DNA from: CAUZFZ01 sp963579025
GTDB taxonomy: Bacteria > Planctomycetota > Planctomycetia > Planctomycetales > Planctomycetaceae
Direction of reading: 5' to 3'
Length of the DNA stretch: 64,000 bases
Assembly: GCA_963579025.1 (NCBI GenBank)
Contig: CAUZFZ010000039.1
Coordinates: 5,236-69,235, forward strand
This document shows positions 1 through 8,646 of the stretch, in pieces; within the stretch, counting starts at the first letter, position 1, and each line of letters starts with the position of its first letter. The notes below the pieces were generated by a model. That model worked only from the letters and a program-made list of their open reading frames with translations. It searched no databases and had not been told where the DNA came from. A program made the translations under genes and the position numbers.

Positions 1-774
1 GGCATAGCGAGGGATTTCCCCAACTGCTCGCAGCCGCGGAGCATCACCGGCATCGTCTATGAAGACCGTCCGTCCGCCCGCCGGTATCACGACCGTCTTT
101 CCAACCAGACAGATGTCGCGCGAGCACACAAAATGATCTCGCCAGGTAACCCGGTCCTTGCGGTGCTTCACCCAGTCTTCACCACTCCAGCGATCGCCCT
201 CGAACTCAACTACTTCCTTCACGAAGTCCCACGTCCAGGCGACTTCGCCGTCAAACTCGACGGCGTAGACCTGAGCGCCCAGTGTCGCAAAGTAGACACG
301 GTCTGTTCCGACGGCCGGTGCCGAGAACAGCGGTTCGTGGCAATCGATCTCGCGAACAACGGCGCCAGTCTCTCGATTCAGGACGTAGTACAGCCCAGCG
401 GTGGTCCCCACATGAACGAAGTCGCCCACGACGGCGGGTGATGCCACGTTATTGCAGTTACCCGCTCCCCCTCGCGTGGCAAATCGCCACACAACTTTCA
501 GCGTCGCTGCATCGATGGCAAACACGACGCCTGCTCCATCGATAGCGAACACTTTCCCGTGACTGACAACTGGTGCCGCGTAGATTCCGTCGGTCAGAGG
601 AACAGAACCAACCAGACCAAGCGGCATGGCCAACGACACGTCGGGAGCGTTTCCGGACCGCAACGCGTCGCCCTGAAACTGAGGCCAGCTCTCGGCCGCG
701 TCGGCGATTGCAGTCCATGTGGCGACGGCAACCAGTACTGGAATGACTACTGAATACCGAGTGAGCTTTGTCAT
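1..774 (-). CDS. PQQ-like beta-propeller repeat protein, exported (partial, runs off left edge)
   Basis: An open frame runs from an ATG at 774 to the window edge with no stop, giving at least 258 residues. The N-terminus is a signal peptide (MTKLTRYSVVIPVLVAV, then an Ala-rich cleavage region at about residue 27). After it come the blade signatures of PQQ/BamB-like propellers: WPQFQGDALRSG, then AAPVVSHGKVFAIDGAG and ASPAVVGDFVHVGTTAGLYY, then SAPAVGTDRVYFATLGAQVY, each pairing a pro-val strand with a 'vy a.d..tG' strand. Such proteins are periplasmic or outer-membrane-associated scaffolds or PQQ-enzyme relatives; no catalytic residues can be judged because the C-terminal half is missing. The exact role is unknown. 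The gene is separated from the next - strand gene by 71 bp. Confidence 0.85.
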   Translation of the reverse strand, partial: MTKLTRYSVVIPVLVAVATWTAIADAAESWPQFQGDALRSGNAPDVSLAMPLGLVGSVPLTDGIYAAPVVSHGKVFAIDGAGVVFAIDAATLKVVWRFATRGGAGNCNNVASPAVVGDFVHVGTTAGLYYVLNRETGAVVREIDCHEPLFSAPAVGTDRVYFATLGAQVYAVEFDGEVAWTWDFVKEVVEFEGDRWSGEDWVKHRKDRVTWRDHFVCSRDICLVGKTVVIPAGGRTVFIDDAGDAPRLRAVGEIPRYA

Positions 775-845
775 TGGTTTAATCTCGCCGTCGCGTTAGT
801 TGATCGGGACGAATGGACGTTCTGTCGTACAGAACGTGGTCAAAG

Positions 846-1613
846 TCAGCCTTCCCTTAATTCCGAGAACGCGCTGCCCATCGCATCTCGCAGCATGGAA
901 GAATCATTCGAGTAGACGACAAGTCGAGCGCCTTGCCGAATCGTGCGTACGGCCTGATGCCGTTCACCGAACCAGCATCCGGCAGCAATCTTGTGTCGGT
1001 CTGCCGTCTTGATCACCCGCTGGAGCATCTCAATCAGATCGGGGTGATCGTACTCCTTCGGGATGCCCATGTTGACGGTCAGGTCGCCGGGGCCAACGAA
1101 CAGAGCGTCAATACCTGGAATAGCGCAGATCGCGTCGAGGTTCTCGATGGCGGGAACGGACTCAATCATGGGAATGAAGACGGTGTTCGCGTTGCGATCG
1201 GCAATGAACTCGGCCGTCTTACGGCTGGGCCACTGGTCTTTCTGTATGGCCTGCTCCAGCACACTCCCTTTGAGTGGCCGGTAGACAGCCGCTGCCGCCA
1301 GTCGCTTTGCCTGCTCAACGTCCTCCACATAAGGCACGACGACTCCGTCGAAGGAGTCACAGACCTTTGCGATATCTGCTGGTTCACGGCTGTGGGTACG
1401 CGCCAGACAGGCGATGCCCTTCGACTTCAGGGCGTATTGCAAAGGCAGAAACTCAGCGAGGTCCAGAGCATTGTGCTCTGCCGTCACGATGACGAAGTCA
1501 ACTGAATCGGGCGGGAAGAAATCAACAATCGCGGGGGTGACTGCGTGCTGAATCAGCGTACCGAAGACAGTCTCGCCGCTGGCGAGCTTGTCTTTCAGAG
1601 TGCGGGCATCCAT
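846..1613 (-). CDS. HpcH/HpaI family class II aldolase
   Basis: This 255-residue protein is a pyruvate-type aldolase of the HpcH/HpaI (2,4-dihydroxyhept-2-enedioate aldolase / citrate lyase beta) TIM-barrel family. Visible family marks are LKDKLASGETVFGTLIQ at the N-terminus, TAEHNALDL (catalytic His position), ARTHSREPADIAK (substrate-phosphate/carboxylate Arg region), VFIPMIESVPAIENL (metal-binding Glu) and FVGPGDLTVNMG (metal-binding Asp). Family members cleave or form 4-hydroxy-2-oxoacids with a divalent metal; substrate here is not decided. The longer frame starts at 1673, but the ATG at 1613 fits the family N-terminus and has GAGG about 10 bases upstream. No obvious pathway partner lies beside it. 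Confidence 0.9.
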   Translation of the reverse strand: MDARTLKDKLASGETVFGTLIQHAVTPAIVDFFPPDSVDFVIVTAEHNALDLAEFLPLQYALKSKGIACLARTHSREPADIAKVCDSFDGVVVPYVEDVEQAKRLAAAAVYRPLKGSVLEQAIQKDQWPSRKTAEFIADRNANTVFIPMIESVPAIENLDAICAIPGIDALFVGPGDLTVNMGIPKEYDHPDLIEMLQRVIKTADRHKIAAGCWFGERHQAVRTIRQGARLVVYSNDSSMLRDAMGSAFSELREG

Positions 1614-1794
1614 CGTGGTGGCCTCATCGTGGAACGACGTAAACCGGAAGCTTGCGGATCTCGCCCGCGGCATGCAACGTCGCGGGTTCGGTTATCCGTC
1701 CAGGTCCGGCAGTGGACTGAGTGGCGGACGGAGCGAAGTTGCACGGCAGAATGCGGCACAGGGCTCTTCGCAAATGGCCGGATAGGCCGCAGAT

Positions 1795-3591
1795 TCAAAT
1801 CGCGATCGAGCGATCGATGTTCTGCGGCTTCAAGTAGTTGTACTCGAAACCGATCAGATCGTTGCGCGCATCAATCGCGTCGGAGATCGCCTTCAATCGC
1901 CGACGGAAGCGCCCCACCACCTTCCATGCTTCGAAGCAGTGTTCGTGAGAGAACGCGGGCTGCTCGCCGGCACGCAGCAGAGAACTCATCGTAGGCTCGC
2001 TGAGAAGCCACACCATGCCGGCCTGGCCAAAAGTCAGCTCCCGATCCGGCATGGCAGCATAGTAATCACGCTCGGTGAAGAGTGCCGAGCCGATCTCCGG
2101 GAGACTATCAGGCAGGCTCTGATATACAGCGACGGGGGCATTCGGGATCCAGCCATAGGTCCCGAACTGTCCATTATTCACGGCGGCATGTTGCGCGCTG
2201 GCGCGAAAGATCACCGACGTTGCGATTTCAAAAAGTTCTTCGCGAGTGTTTATGGCTGGCGGGAACCCATGGATTCGTCCTCCGTTAGGATCGCTGATTT
2301 CCTGTGCCCACGATTGCAATTCGTTGTCGAGACGAACGTCTTTGTCCTTGACGTACCAAATGCTCAGGATTCCTCGTGCGTAGTCATCGATCGCCTGGAA
2401 GACTTCTTTCGAGTCGTCACGGTACAAATAACCTGGGAGATCATTCACATCACGGATTGTCAGGTCGGCATTCAGATTGTGATCCTGATATTTCCAGTCT
2501 TTCCAGGCGAGCCGCACGAGGTTGATATTGCCTGTATGTTTGGCTGCCATGCAGCGCGCGATTTCGCCGTGATCCGCAAGGAGGTTCTTCCGTGCCTGCT
2601 CGTTGATAGCGAGTGTATGTTCAAAATGCGGCAGCAGTAGTTGGGCCAGTGGATGATCTCCGTGCATTTGCCGATTTGTCGCCAGTGCGAAAACCTCACT
2701 GACCAAATGCGTTTCCAGCAAGTGAGAGATGGATTCGTGATAATGCGAATCAGAAGCCTGCACGTGCGCTCGGGCAACGCGCCAGTCCCAATACTCATTC
2801 AATGGTGTGAATACCGGATTCCCGGATTTCGTATCACGCGGCTTCAATTGAATGGCCAGCGGCATCAACGTGTTCGTGTCATCGACATAGAAGAGACACG
2901 TTGGAACCGCCAGAAACGCGCCCTTCCGAACTTCCTGCTGGACGGCCATCTGCGAGAGCAATGGATACTCGGTCCAATAGAGACGCCCGGAATTCAACGC
3001 TTGATTAAACGTCGATGAGTACCGTTCGGTGAGACATTTTTCAGCAGCCCGAGCAATGGCGTCATTAGGAACGCTGGTGCAGCGGTGAATCTGCAGAGGA
3101 TTCACACCAGCCAGTCGCTGCCTGGCGAACTCGCGATCGTCCTTCCAATTCCTGTGAATCCGTGGCGGTGGAATTGTCCCCATCAACCGTGAGAACGCTC
3201 CTTCCGATTTTGGTTGAAAGTCAAAGTTGGTGGCACGGGCCCACGCCTGGCGAAGCTTCATGCTTCCGCCATGCGTGGCGTGTCGAAAGAACTTGGGTCG
3301 ACTGAACTGGGCTTCCGGTGGCAACTCCGACAGGAACAGTTCCTTGGGCGGAAGAGCCCCGACAAGCTTTGTCAGCCACTTTCTCATGCGTCCGGCGTCC
3401 GGCCATGGACCGGTCGATTCGGGAAGCTGGGCGGCCGGGTCTTCTTCCAGACCCACGTCAAGGACCTGCGGGTACCTGTGTCGGTTTAGGGCAATGCTCA
3501 CCTGACGTGCTCGCCGCCTGTCTTCTGACAGATACTGTGGCAGGTGAAACAGCGAAGGATTCGGCAGCAGTCCACGCTTTGTTGCGCCCAT
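1795..3591 (-). CDS. Lipoxygenase (non-heme iron dioxygenase)
   Basis: A 598-residue lipoxygenase catalytic domain without an N-terminal PLAT domain. The central helix reads SHLLETHLVSEVFALATNR, giving iron-ligand histidines at about H290 and H295; the second iron helix SAQHAAVNNGQ supplies H468 and N472; and the protein ends in Ile598, the C-terminal carboxylate ligand. All five ligands are therefore present. The enzyme should insert O2 into polyunsaturated fatty acids to give hydroperoxides. An AGGAAAT motif precedes the ATG. It follows the catalase-like membrane protein by 67 bp on the same strand, so the two are probably co-transcribed and the neighbour may act on the hydroperoxide, as in coral and cyanobacterial catalase-lipoxygenase fusions. 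Regio- and stereospecificity cannot be read by eye. Confidence 0.93.
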   Translation of the reverse strand: MGATKRGLLPNPSLFHLPQYLSEDRRRARQVSIALNRHRYPQVLDVGLEEDPAAQLPESTGPWPDAGRMRKWLTKLVGALPPKELFLSELPPEAQFSRPKFFRHATHGGSMKLRQAWARATNFDFQPKSEGAFSRLMGTIPPPRIHRNWKDDREFARQRLAGVNPLQIHRCTSVPNDAIARAAEKCLTERYSSTFNQALNSGRLYWTEYPLLSQMAVQQEVRKGAFLAVPTCLFYVDDTNTLMPLAIQLKPRDTKSGNPVFTPLNEYWDWRVARAHVQASDSHYHESISHLLETHLVSEVFALATNRQMHGDHPLAQLLLPHFEHTLAINEQARKNLLADHGEIARCMAAKHTGNINLVRLAWKDWKYQDHNLNADLTIRDVNDLPGYLYRDDSKEVFQAIDDYARGILSIWYVKDKDVRLDNELQSWAQEISDPNGGRIHGFPPAINTREELFEIATSVIFRASAQHAAVNNGQFGTYGWIPNAPVAVYQSLPDSLPEIGSALFTERDYYAAMPDRELTFGQAGMVWLLSEPTMSSLLRAGEQPAFSHEHCFEAWKVVGRFRRRLKAISDAIDARNDLIGFEYNYLKPQNIDRSIAI

Positions 3592-3658
3592 TGTCTATTT
3601 CCTGAAATCAAGCGGTCCCAATCCGGGTTCCAATGAAACTCTTCGTCTGATTGGTCAA

Positions 3659-6136
3659 CTAACGTTTCGTGACCGGACGTCGTCGCCACGTGCGGATCCA
3701 CCCCAAAAGACTCGCGATCCGAAACTGGGCGACAGCCAGAGACCGTGGATCAGCGTAGTCTGTAATGCGCTCAGGATTTGGAACGCGAATCGCGGACGGA
3801 ATGTTCGATGGATTGATCCGGAGCGAGTCACAGCTTTCGGCATCCATCGGTGTGTCCAGGACGAGGCTTCCCAGCGATATCCACGGATGATCGCGCTCAT
3901 CCCATTCCAGCGTCGCATCGTACCAGTCTAACGAGTCGTCAGGATCGGGATCATGAAACTGGGCTTGAAGCTGAAACTCATGCTCCTCACCCCGGGCAAG
4001 TTTCTGATGCAATTCATGCTGCAGGTAATCCGTGTCACGGGTCTCCGCTGAAGACCGTTCAGTTCTGGTAAAACACTGCAGCTCCGTGAGTTCCGGAAAC
4101 CCCTCACCGCCGGTTGTACTGTTGGCTGGGATGAGTCTCAGACGCACCAGACGGTGATCGGACCCAGGTAACAACCACTCCAGCACGATCTGGTTGTAAT
4201 AAGTCAGACATGTGTAGCTGTCCGGCGCACGACGCATTCCCGCTGCCAAACCGTTGCGAAGTACGGGATCACTTGCGATGCGCTTCGTGAGCGAGCGCCG
4301 TGACAGATTCTTTACATCCTTGAGACATCGTATGGGTGCGAAACTGCCGGTCGCCATCAGCAGGTCAAACGTGTCGTCTGCGCCGACCGCACGGAGACGC
4401 ATCGCGCAGCCCCTGACATCCAACGCGGCGTCATCGTGACGTAGGCAGTTTGAAAACCTGGTTTCGACTCGGAATTTGCGGCCAGGCGAAAAGAACTGAT
4501 TCGGTGGAAAGTCCGGAGTCCGTGAGTTTTCTGTTGCAGAGTAGATCGTCAGGTGTCCGCAGGCCGCCACGCCCTTTTCATATAATGGGCGCCGTCCATC
4601 GAATGGAAACCTCATCAACGGCAGACTGACGAGCATTTCATAGACGCTCAAGTCCTCACGTAGATCCTCGACGTTCTCGGTGGATGATCCTTCATCGTTC
4701 TTCAGCAATCGGTAAGTTGCCGGAATGAAAACGAGTCCCTGACAGCCGTACGCAAATTCCCACAGTGAGTATTCGCCGGACAGGCCGTTTACGAATGACG
4801 TAATCGCGAATCCACCGAAGACGAGCATGAAAATGACACCGATTCCCTGCCAGTGCCAGTCTCTGCCAACTCCCAGTGCAAAGAAGCTGAAGAGAGCCAT
4901 CGCAATGACCCACCCGCCCAGTTGCCTTGTGGAATCATTCACGATGTCGTTCGTCAAATAGTCGTGCTGCTGATTTGTGAATAGTTCGGCGGCTTGCTCG
5001 GGACACAGCAGAGTGCCAGCGCCCACCGACATGAAAACGATGAACTGTATAACCCACAGGGTCCATAGTTGGGGTGGGCGATTCTGTGCGATACCTGCGT
5101 CGTCCTGCGATGGGTCTTCGTTTTTCCCTATGAGCCAGTACCAGGCATTGACGATACCAAGCATCGCCAGCATCAATGCACCAAGCATCATGGAGACCTG
5201 TCCCACATGACTCCCAACCTCATGGCGTGCATCAAATGACATCACGGCCACCGCCAGCCACCAGGCACTGATCATCGCCCATAGTGTCCAGGCCGTTGTC
5301 TGTCCGGGTATCGCACGAAGCATACTGAAGCACAGTCCCAGCCCCAGGATGAGTCCTCCAGCAAGCAAGCCATGTGTAAGATTCCATTCGGAAACTCCAA
5401 GACTGCTGCGGAGCATCGCTATTGTCGTGAAAGCCGTGACCAGTACAAAAATGCGTGCCAATGGTCGGCGTATCGACGGACTGACAAGTCCAAACAGCGT
5501 GAAAAGAGCGACGGCGAGCATGCATGGCCCAGCCAATCGAATCTGGTCGGACGCGATGTCCCAAACAATCGGCCGCGTCTGACGGGCATCCAGGATGATG
5601 CGTCGAAGTTCGCGGGGCGGACTTTCAGGGGCCACCTGCGAGCCTATCCACTCCGTTAGCTCGGGAGAAGGTCGCTCGAATTCGTCAATCGCGTGAATCC
5701 AGGCGTGGATTGCGTCCGCGGAATGGCCCGGAGGCGCCGGCGTGGCTGACAGAATCCAGTGTTCTACTGACTCCCAGCCCGGACTCTCGGCCCAGCGAGC
5801 AAACAGTGGTGTGGAAACAGAACCGCGTCCGGCACCAGTTTCGGCACTACTGCTGGCGGAGACGACACTTTGGTCGACGGCCTCATTCGGAGCCGCGCCT
5901 GCCTCCAGGAGCCAGGTTCGAGCAGAGTCCGGAGCTGGGGCAATTTCCTGCAGGCCAAGCACCCAGTCGTACAACGCGTCTTTCGGTTGGTCGACAGCGA
6001 CCGGAGCATGCTCGCCACGCTGAATCTGAAGGAGAAACTCCGGACAAACCATGCTCATCATTCCCGCTGTCGCGAAGATGAAAACCTGCAGAATCCAGAA
6101 GAACGGGAATTTACGCCGCATTGGGTAGCCCACCAT
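3659..6136 (-). CDS. Polytopic membrane protein with C-terminal catalase-like heme-fold domain
   Basis: An 825-residue protein in two parts. Residues 1-480 hold about ten membrane segments arranged as an apparent internal duplication: QVFIFATAGMMSMVCPE at about 17 is echoed by QFIVFMSVGAGTLLCPE at about 364, and RLAGPCMLAVALFTLFGL at about 200 by RQLGGWVIAMALFSFFAL at about 404. Residues 505-825 resemble the catalase fold used by lipoxygenase partners: ETRFSNCLRHDDAALDVRG matches the catalase 'RFS...D.RDvRG' block, and GSLVLDTPMDAESCDSLRIN matches the later 'vG.l.L' block. By eye the catalase distal His position is Tyr519 and the 'GNN' Asn position is Ala/Thr, so classical catalase activity is doubtful. 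An alternative start is the ATG at 6121. It lies just upstream of the lipoxygenase gene. Function unproven; hydroperoxide conversion is inferred. Confidence 0.72.
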   Translation of the reverse strand: MVGYPMRRKFPFFWILQVFIFATAGMMSMVCPEFLLQIQRGEHAPVAVDQPKDALYDWVLGLQEIAPAPDSARTWLLEAGAAPNEAVDQSVVSASSSAETGAGRGSVSTPLFARWAESPGWESVEHWILSATPAPPGHSADAIHAWIHAIDEFERPSPELTEWIGSQVAPESPPRELRRIILDARQTRPIVWDIASDQIRLAGPCMLAVALFTLFGLVSPSIRRPLARIFVLVTAFTTIAMLRSSLGVSEWNLTHGLLAGGLILGLGLCFSMLRAIPGQTTAWTLWAMISAWWLAVAVMSFDARHEVGSHVGQVSMMLGALMLAMLGIVNAWYWLIGKNEDPSQDDAGIAQNRPPQLWTLWVIQFIVFMSVGAGTLLCPEQAAELFTNQQHDYLTNDIVNDSTRQLGGWVIAMALFSFFALGVGRDWHWQGIGVIFMLVFGGFAITSFVNGLSGEYSLWEFAYGCQGLVFIPATYRLLKNDEGSSTENVEDLREDLSVYEMLVSLPLMRFPFDGRRPLYEKGVAACGHLTIYSATENSRTPDFPPNQFFSPGRKFRVETRFSNCLRHDDAALDVRGCAMRLRAVGADDTFDLLMATGSFAPIRCLKDVKNLSRRSLTKRIASDPVLRNGLAAGMRRAPDSYTCLTYYNQIVLEWLLPGSDHRLVRLRLIPANSTTGGEGFPELTELQCFTRTERSSAETRDTDYLQHELHQKLARGEEHEFQLQAQFHDPDPDDSLDWYDATLEWDERDHPWISLGSLVLDTPMDAESCDSLRINPSNIPSAIRVPNPERITDYADPRSLAVAQFRIASLLGWIRTWRRRPVTKR

Positions 6137-6362
6137 TCACTTTGAGTGAATCCGAATGCACGCCTGACGGGAAACTGCGGAATCGTACACTGGCCTGAGT
6201 CTCTGTTGTGACCACTGTTCACGCTAGCCAGTCACATATGGGTGATGCACGAAAGAACTTCGCAACTTGCCTGGAACGAAAAGGAACAGCGTTCCACAGT
6301 CCGGAAAATGAATGACGTGACAGATGCGCTTGCCGGCGCCAATCGAGTGGCGGCTGAGCACA

Positions 6363-6377
6363 GCCCTCGCAGAGGGC
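6363..6377. terminator. Small GC hairpin downstream of the Tat carbonic anhydrase
   Basis: A 6-bp stem (GCCCTC/GAGGGC) with a 3-base loop sits 29-43 bp beyond the stop of the - strand carbonic anhydrase gene. It has no following T-run in that direction, so it is at best a weak or Rho-assisted terminator. The rest of 6137-6405 holds no gene I can support. Confidence 0.25.
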
Positions 6378-6405
6378 GAGTGAAGTTGCAGACCTGTTCC
6401 AGTGG

Positions 6406-7128
6406 TTATGGGCCAATCAGGTTGACTCTTCCGGTGTCCAGGTCGTAATCGGCGCCGACGATGCGTGTTGATCCGTCCTCGATGTGCTTGCGAATCACGG
6501 GACTGACTTTGGCCAGTCGAGCCGCATTCAACTTGACATTCGCGACAACGGCGTTGTGCAGGAGATCGCCCGGCTGTCCCTCAATCTCCTTCATCGCCGG
6601 TCGAATTTCATCCGCGATAATGCCGATGTTGCCGGGTGGTCGCTGATCCTTCTTTGCCAGGTTCAATGCTGCCTTGACGGCTCCGCAGCGTTCGTGACCC
6701 AGCACCATGATCAACGGTACGTGCAGAAACTGGACCGCGTACTCGATGCTGCCCAGTACTCCGAAACAGCGTTCCGTCACGAAGTTGCCAGCGACTCGAA
6801 TGACGAACAGGTCGCCGATGCCCTTGTTGAAAATGACTTCGGGAATCACCCTGGAATCGGCACACGTAAAGATGAGGGCGAACGGCTCCTGCGACTCGGC
6901 CACTTCCTGCCGGCGCTCTTCGTCTCGCCGAGCCCGGCCGAGATCACGCCGGTTTCCCATGTAGCGGGCGTTGCCCTCGATCAGTTGTTTCAGTGATTCG
7001 TCGCTTCGTGTCAGTGGTTTCTTTTCATCTGCCGCGAAACTCAGGGATGTTTGAGCTGCGGCGATTGCTCCGGCTGCCGTTCCCGTGGTGGACAGGAAGT
7101 TTCGCCGAGTAAATGTCTGATCGAACAT
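6406..7128 (-). CDS. Beta-class carbonic anhydrase with Tat signal
   Basis: A 240-residue beta-carbonic anhydrase. Zinc ligands are visible in FTCADSR (Cys, and the Asp-Arg dyad) and GHERCGA (His and Cys), with GDLFVIRVAGN between them. The N-terminus MFDQTFTRRNFLSTTGTAAG is a twin-arginine signal (RRNFLS) followed by a hydrophobic Ala-rich stretch, so the folded zinc enzyme should be exported to the periplasm, which is unusual for beta-class enzymes. The longer frame begins at 7263, but the ATG at 7128 is preceded by GGAGA and begins right at the Tat signal. It is divergent from the sulfite-oxidase-like gene and opens the inorganic-carbon island. It would interconvert CO2 and bicarbonate outside the cytoplasm, next to three classes of bicarbonate importer. 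Confidence 0.93.
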   Translation of the reverse strand: MFDQTFTRRNFLSTTGTAAGAIAAAQTSLSFAADEKKPLTRSDESLKQLIEGNARYMGNRRDLGRARRDEERRQEVAESQEPFALIFTCADSRVIPEVIFNKGIGDLFVIRVAGNFVTERCFGVLGSIEYAVQFLHVPLIMVLGHERCGAVKAALNLAKKDQRPPGNIGIIADEIRPAMKEIEGQPGDLLHNAVVANVKLNAARLAKVSPVIRKHIEDGSTRIVGADYDLDTGRVNLIGP

Positions 7129-7333
7129 GTGGTTGTCTCCATAGCGGGTTGAATTATCAGCAGGTCGTTCTTCTCGGCGTCTCTGACTTGCGGTTCCGTC
7201 TACGGTGAGGGCTGCATCCAACTCACGATTCCGTTTGAATACGGGTCGTCCATCACCAAACACGCTCAGCGCGCTTTATCACGCGGTGAACTGTCCGAAT
7301 CAAGTGTCAGCGAGAGCGGACAAGGAGATTGAA
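7129..7333. promoter_or_regulatory. Divergent intergenic region between carbonic anhydrase and sulfite-oxidase-like genes
   Basis: About 205 bp separate two outward-facing start codons, so the promoters of both genes must lie here or overlap. AAGGAG at 7322-7327 is a clear ribosome binding site for the + strand gene, and GGAGA lies about 10 bases before the - strand ATG. I could not pick a convincing -35/-10 pair or operator. Confidence 0.4.
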
Positions 7334-8527
7334 ATGAGCTTCACAGAATCGATGTTGTTGCCAAACCGTCGCCAGTTCGTGGCGAGTCTGGCGGCCGGAG
7401 CCGCGTCTTTGACTGGTTCACGCTGCCTGTCATCGGCAATCGCTGATGACACCGGTGATGGCCTGATCGTGCATGGCATGTCACCAATGAATGCCGAACC
7501 GGCGCTGCCGAACCTCGTCCGTTCGTGGGTGACTCCAGTCGAGCAATTTTACATCCGCAGCCACGCGCCGGTTCCGGATATCAACCGAGACGACTTCCGA
7601 CTGTCGGTGGAAGGACTGGTCGAGCGGCCTCTGTCTCTTTCGCTCAAAGAATTGAGTGCAGGATTCGACCAGGAGAGTGTCGTCGCAACGATGACGTGCG
7701 CCGGGAACCGGCGGAGTGAACACAGTCTGGTTAAGCCGGTAAAAGGAGTGCAGTGGCGCGAAGGCGCGATTGGCAATGCCAAATGGACTGGCGTGCGGCT
7801 TTCTGACGTATTGAAACGAGCTGGGGTCAAGGCCGGGGCGAAGCACGTCTGGTTCGAAGGACTCGACGAGATTGCTCGCAGCAGCGGGGTGATCCCGTTT
7901 GGTGCGTCGATTCCGCTTGCGAAGGCACTCGCCGACTCGGACAGCACGCCCGGAGCGTTGCTCACGACAAAGATGAATGACGCTCCGCTGACGGGAGATC
8001 ATGGGGCGCCGTTGAGAACTGTTGTGCCGGGCTACGTTGGAGCCCGCAGCGTGAAGTGGCTGGGCCGCATCGTCGTCAGCGATCGGCCGTCAGCAAACCA
8101 CTACGTTGCGACGGCCTACAAACTGGTCGAGCGAGGAGATCCCCTGGAGTGGTCGGAGCAGGGGCCGATCTACCGGATGCCGTTGAATTCGGCGATTTGT
8201 CTCCCCAAGTCTGGCTCGACACTAAAACCCGGTCAGGTATCCGTGAGCGGCTATGCGCTGCCCCCCGGGAGCCCGGGCGTAACGATCGCGAAGGTTGAAG
8301 TCTCGGTGGACGGGGGCGACTCGTGGCGGGGTGCGAAGATCACATCGCCAGTCCGCGAAAACTGCTGGGTGCTGTGGCAGGCGAGTATTCCCGTGAATAC
8401 AGGCTCAAACGGGTTGGCCGTTCGCGCAACCGACTCGAGCGGAAAGACCCAGCCGAGAATGGTTGAGTGGAATCTGAAGGGCTACCTGTTCAACGCCTGG
8501 CATCACGTCCCGGTCAACGGTGTCTGA
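7334..8527 (+). CDS. Sulfite oxidase-like molybdopterin oxidoreductase, Tat-exported
   Basis: A 397-residue protein of the sulfite oxidase family. After a twin-arginine signal (NRRQFVASLAAGAA) come the molybdenum-pterin domain with the block VVATMTCAGNRRSE, where the Cys is the expected molybdenum ligand, then MNDAPLTGDHGAPLR and VPGYVGARSVKWLGRI, and finally the dimerisation domain of immunoglobulin-like strands (GYALPPGSPGVTIAKVEVS). It probably oxidises sulfite or a related substrate in the periplasm using an external electron acceptor; there is no cytochrome b5 domain. The ATG at 7334 has AAGGAG seven bases upstream; an in-frame ATG at 7205 lacks family similarity. Its place between a carbonic anhydrase and a bicarbonate transporter has no obvious metabolic logic. 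Confidence 0.9.
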   Translation: MSFTESMLLPNRRQFVASLAAGAASLTGSRCLSSAIADDTGDGLIVHGMSPMNAEPALPNLVRSWVTPVEQFYIRSHAPVPDINRDDFRLSVEGLVERPLSLSLKELSAGFDQESVVATMTCAGNRRSEHSLVKPVKGVQWREGAIGNAKWTGVRLSDVLKRAGVKAGAKHVWFEGLDEIARSSGVIPFGASIPLAKALADSDSTPGALLTTKMNDAPLTGDHGAPLRTVVPGYVGARSVKWLGRIVVSDRPSANHYVATAYKLVERGDPLEWSEQGPIYRMPLNSAICLPKSGSTLKPGQVSVSGYALPPGSPGVTIAKVEVSVDGGDSWRGAKITSPVRENCWVLWQASIPVNTGSNGLAVRATDSSGKTQPRMVEWNLKGYLFNAWHHVPVNGV

Positions 8528-8646
8528 TTCGACCGGACGCCGAACAACCATCGACCTTTAAAGAAAAGGGGGTTTCTGTAACAGGTCGGCTGCCGTATCT
8601 TTCCGCCCGTTCCCGTCGGCCGCCGTCTACATAAGCAGGACACCCC

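Noticed and set aside
3659..5200. C-terminal domain considered as a true catalase
   Set aside because: The distal His and Asn of catalase are not present in my by-eye alignment and the domain is shorter than a catalase, so only 'catalase-like' is claimed.
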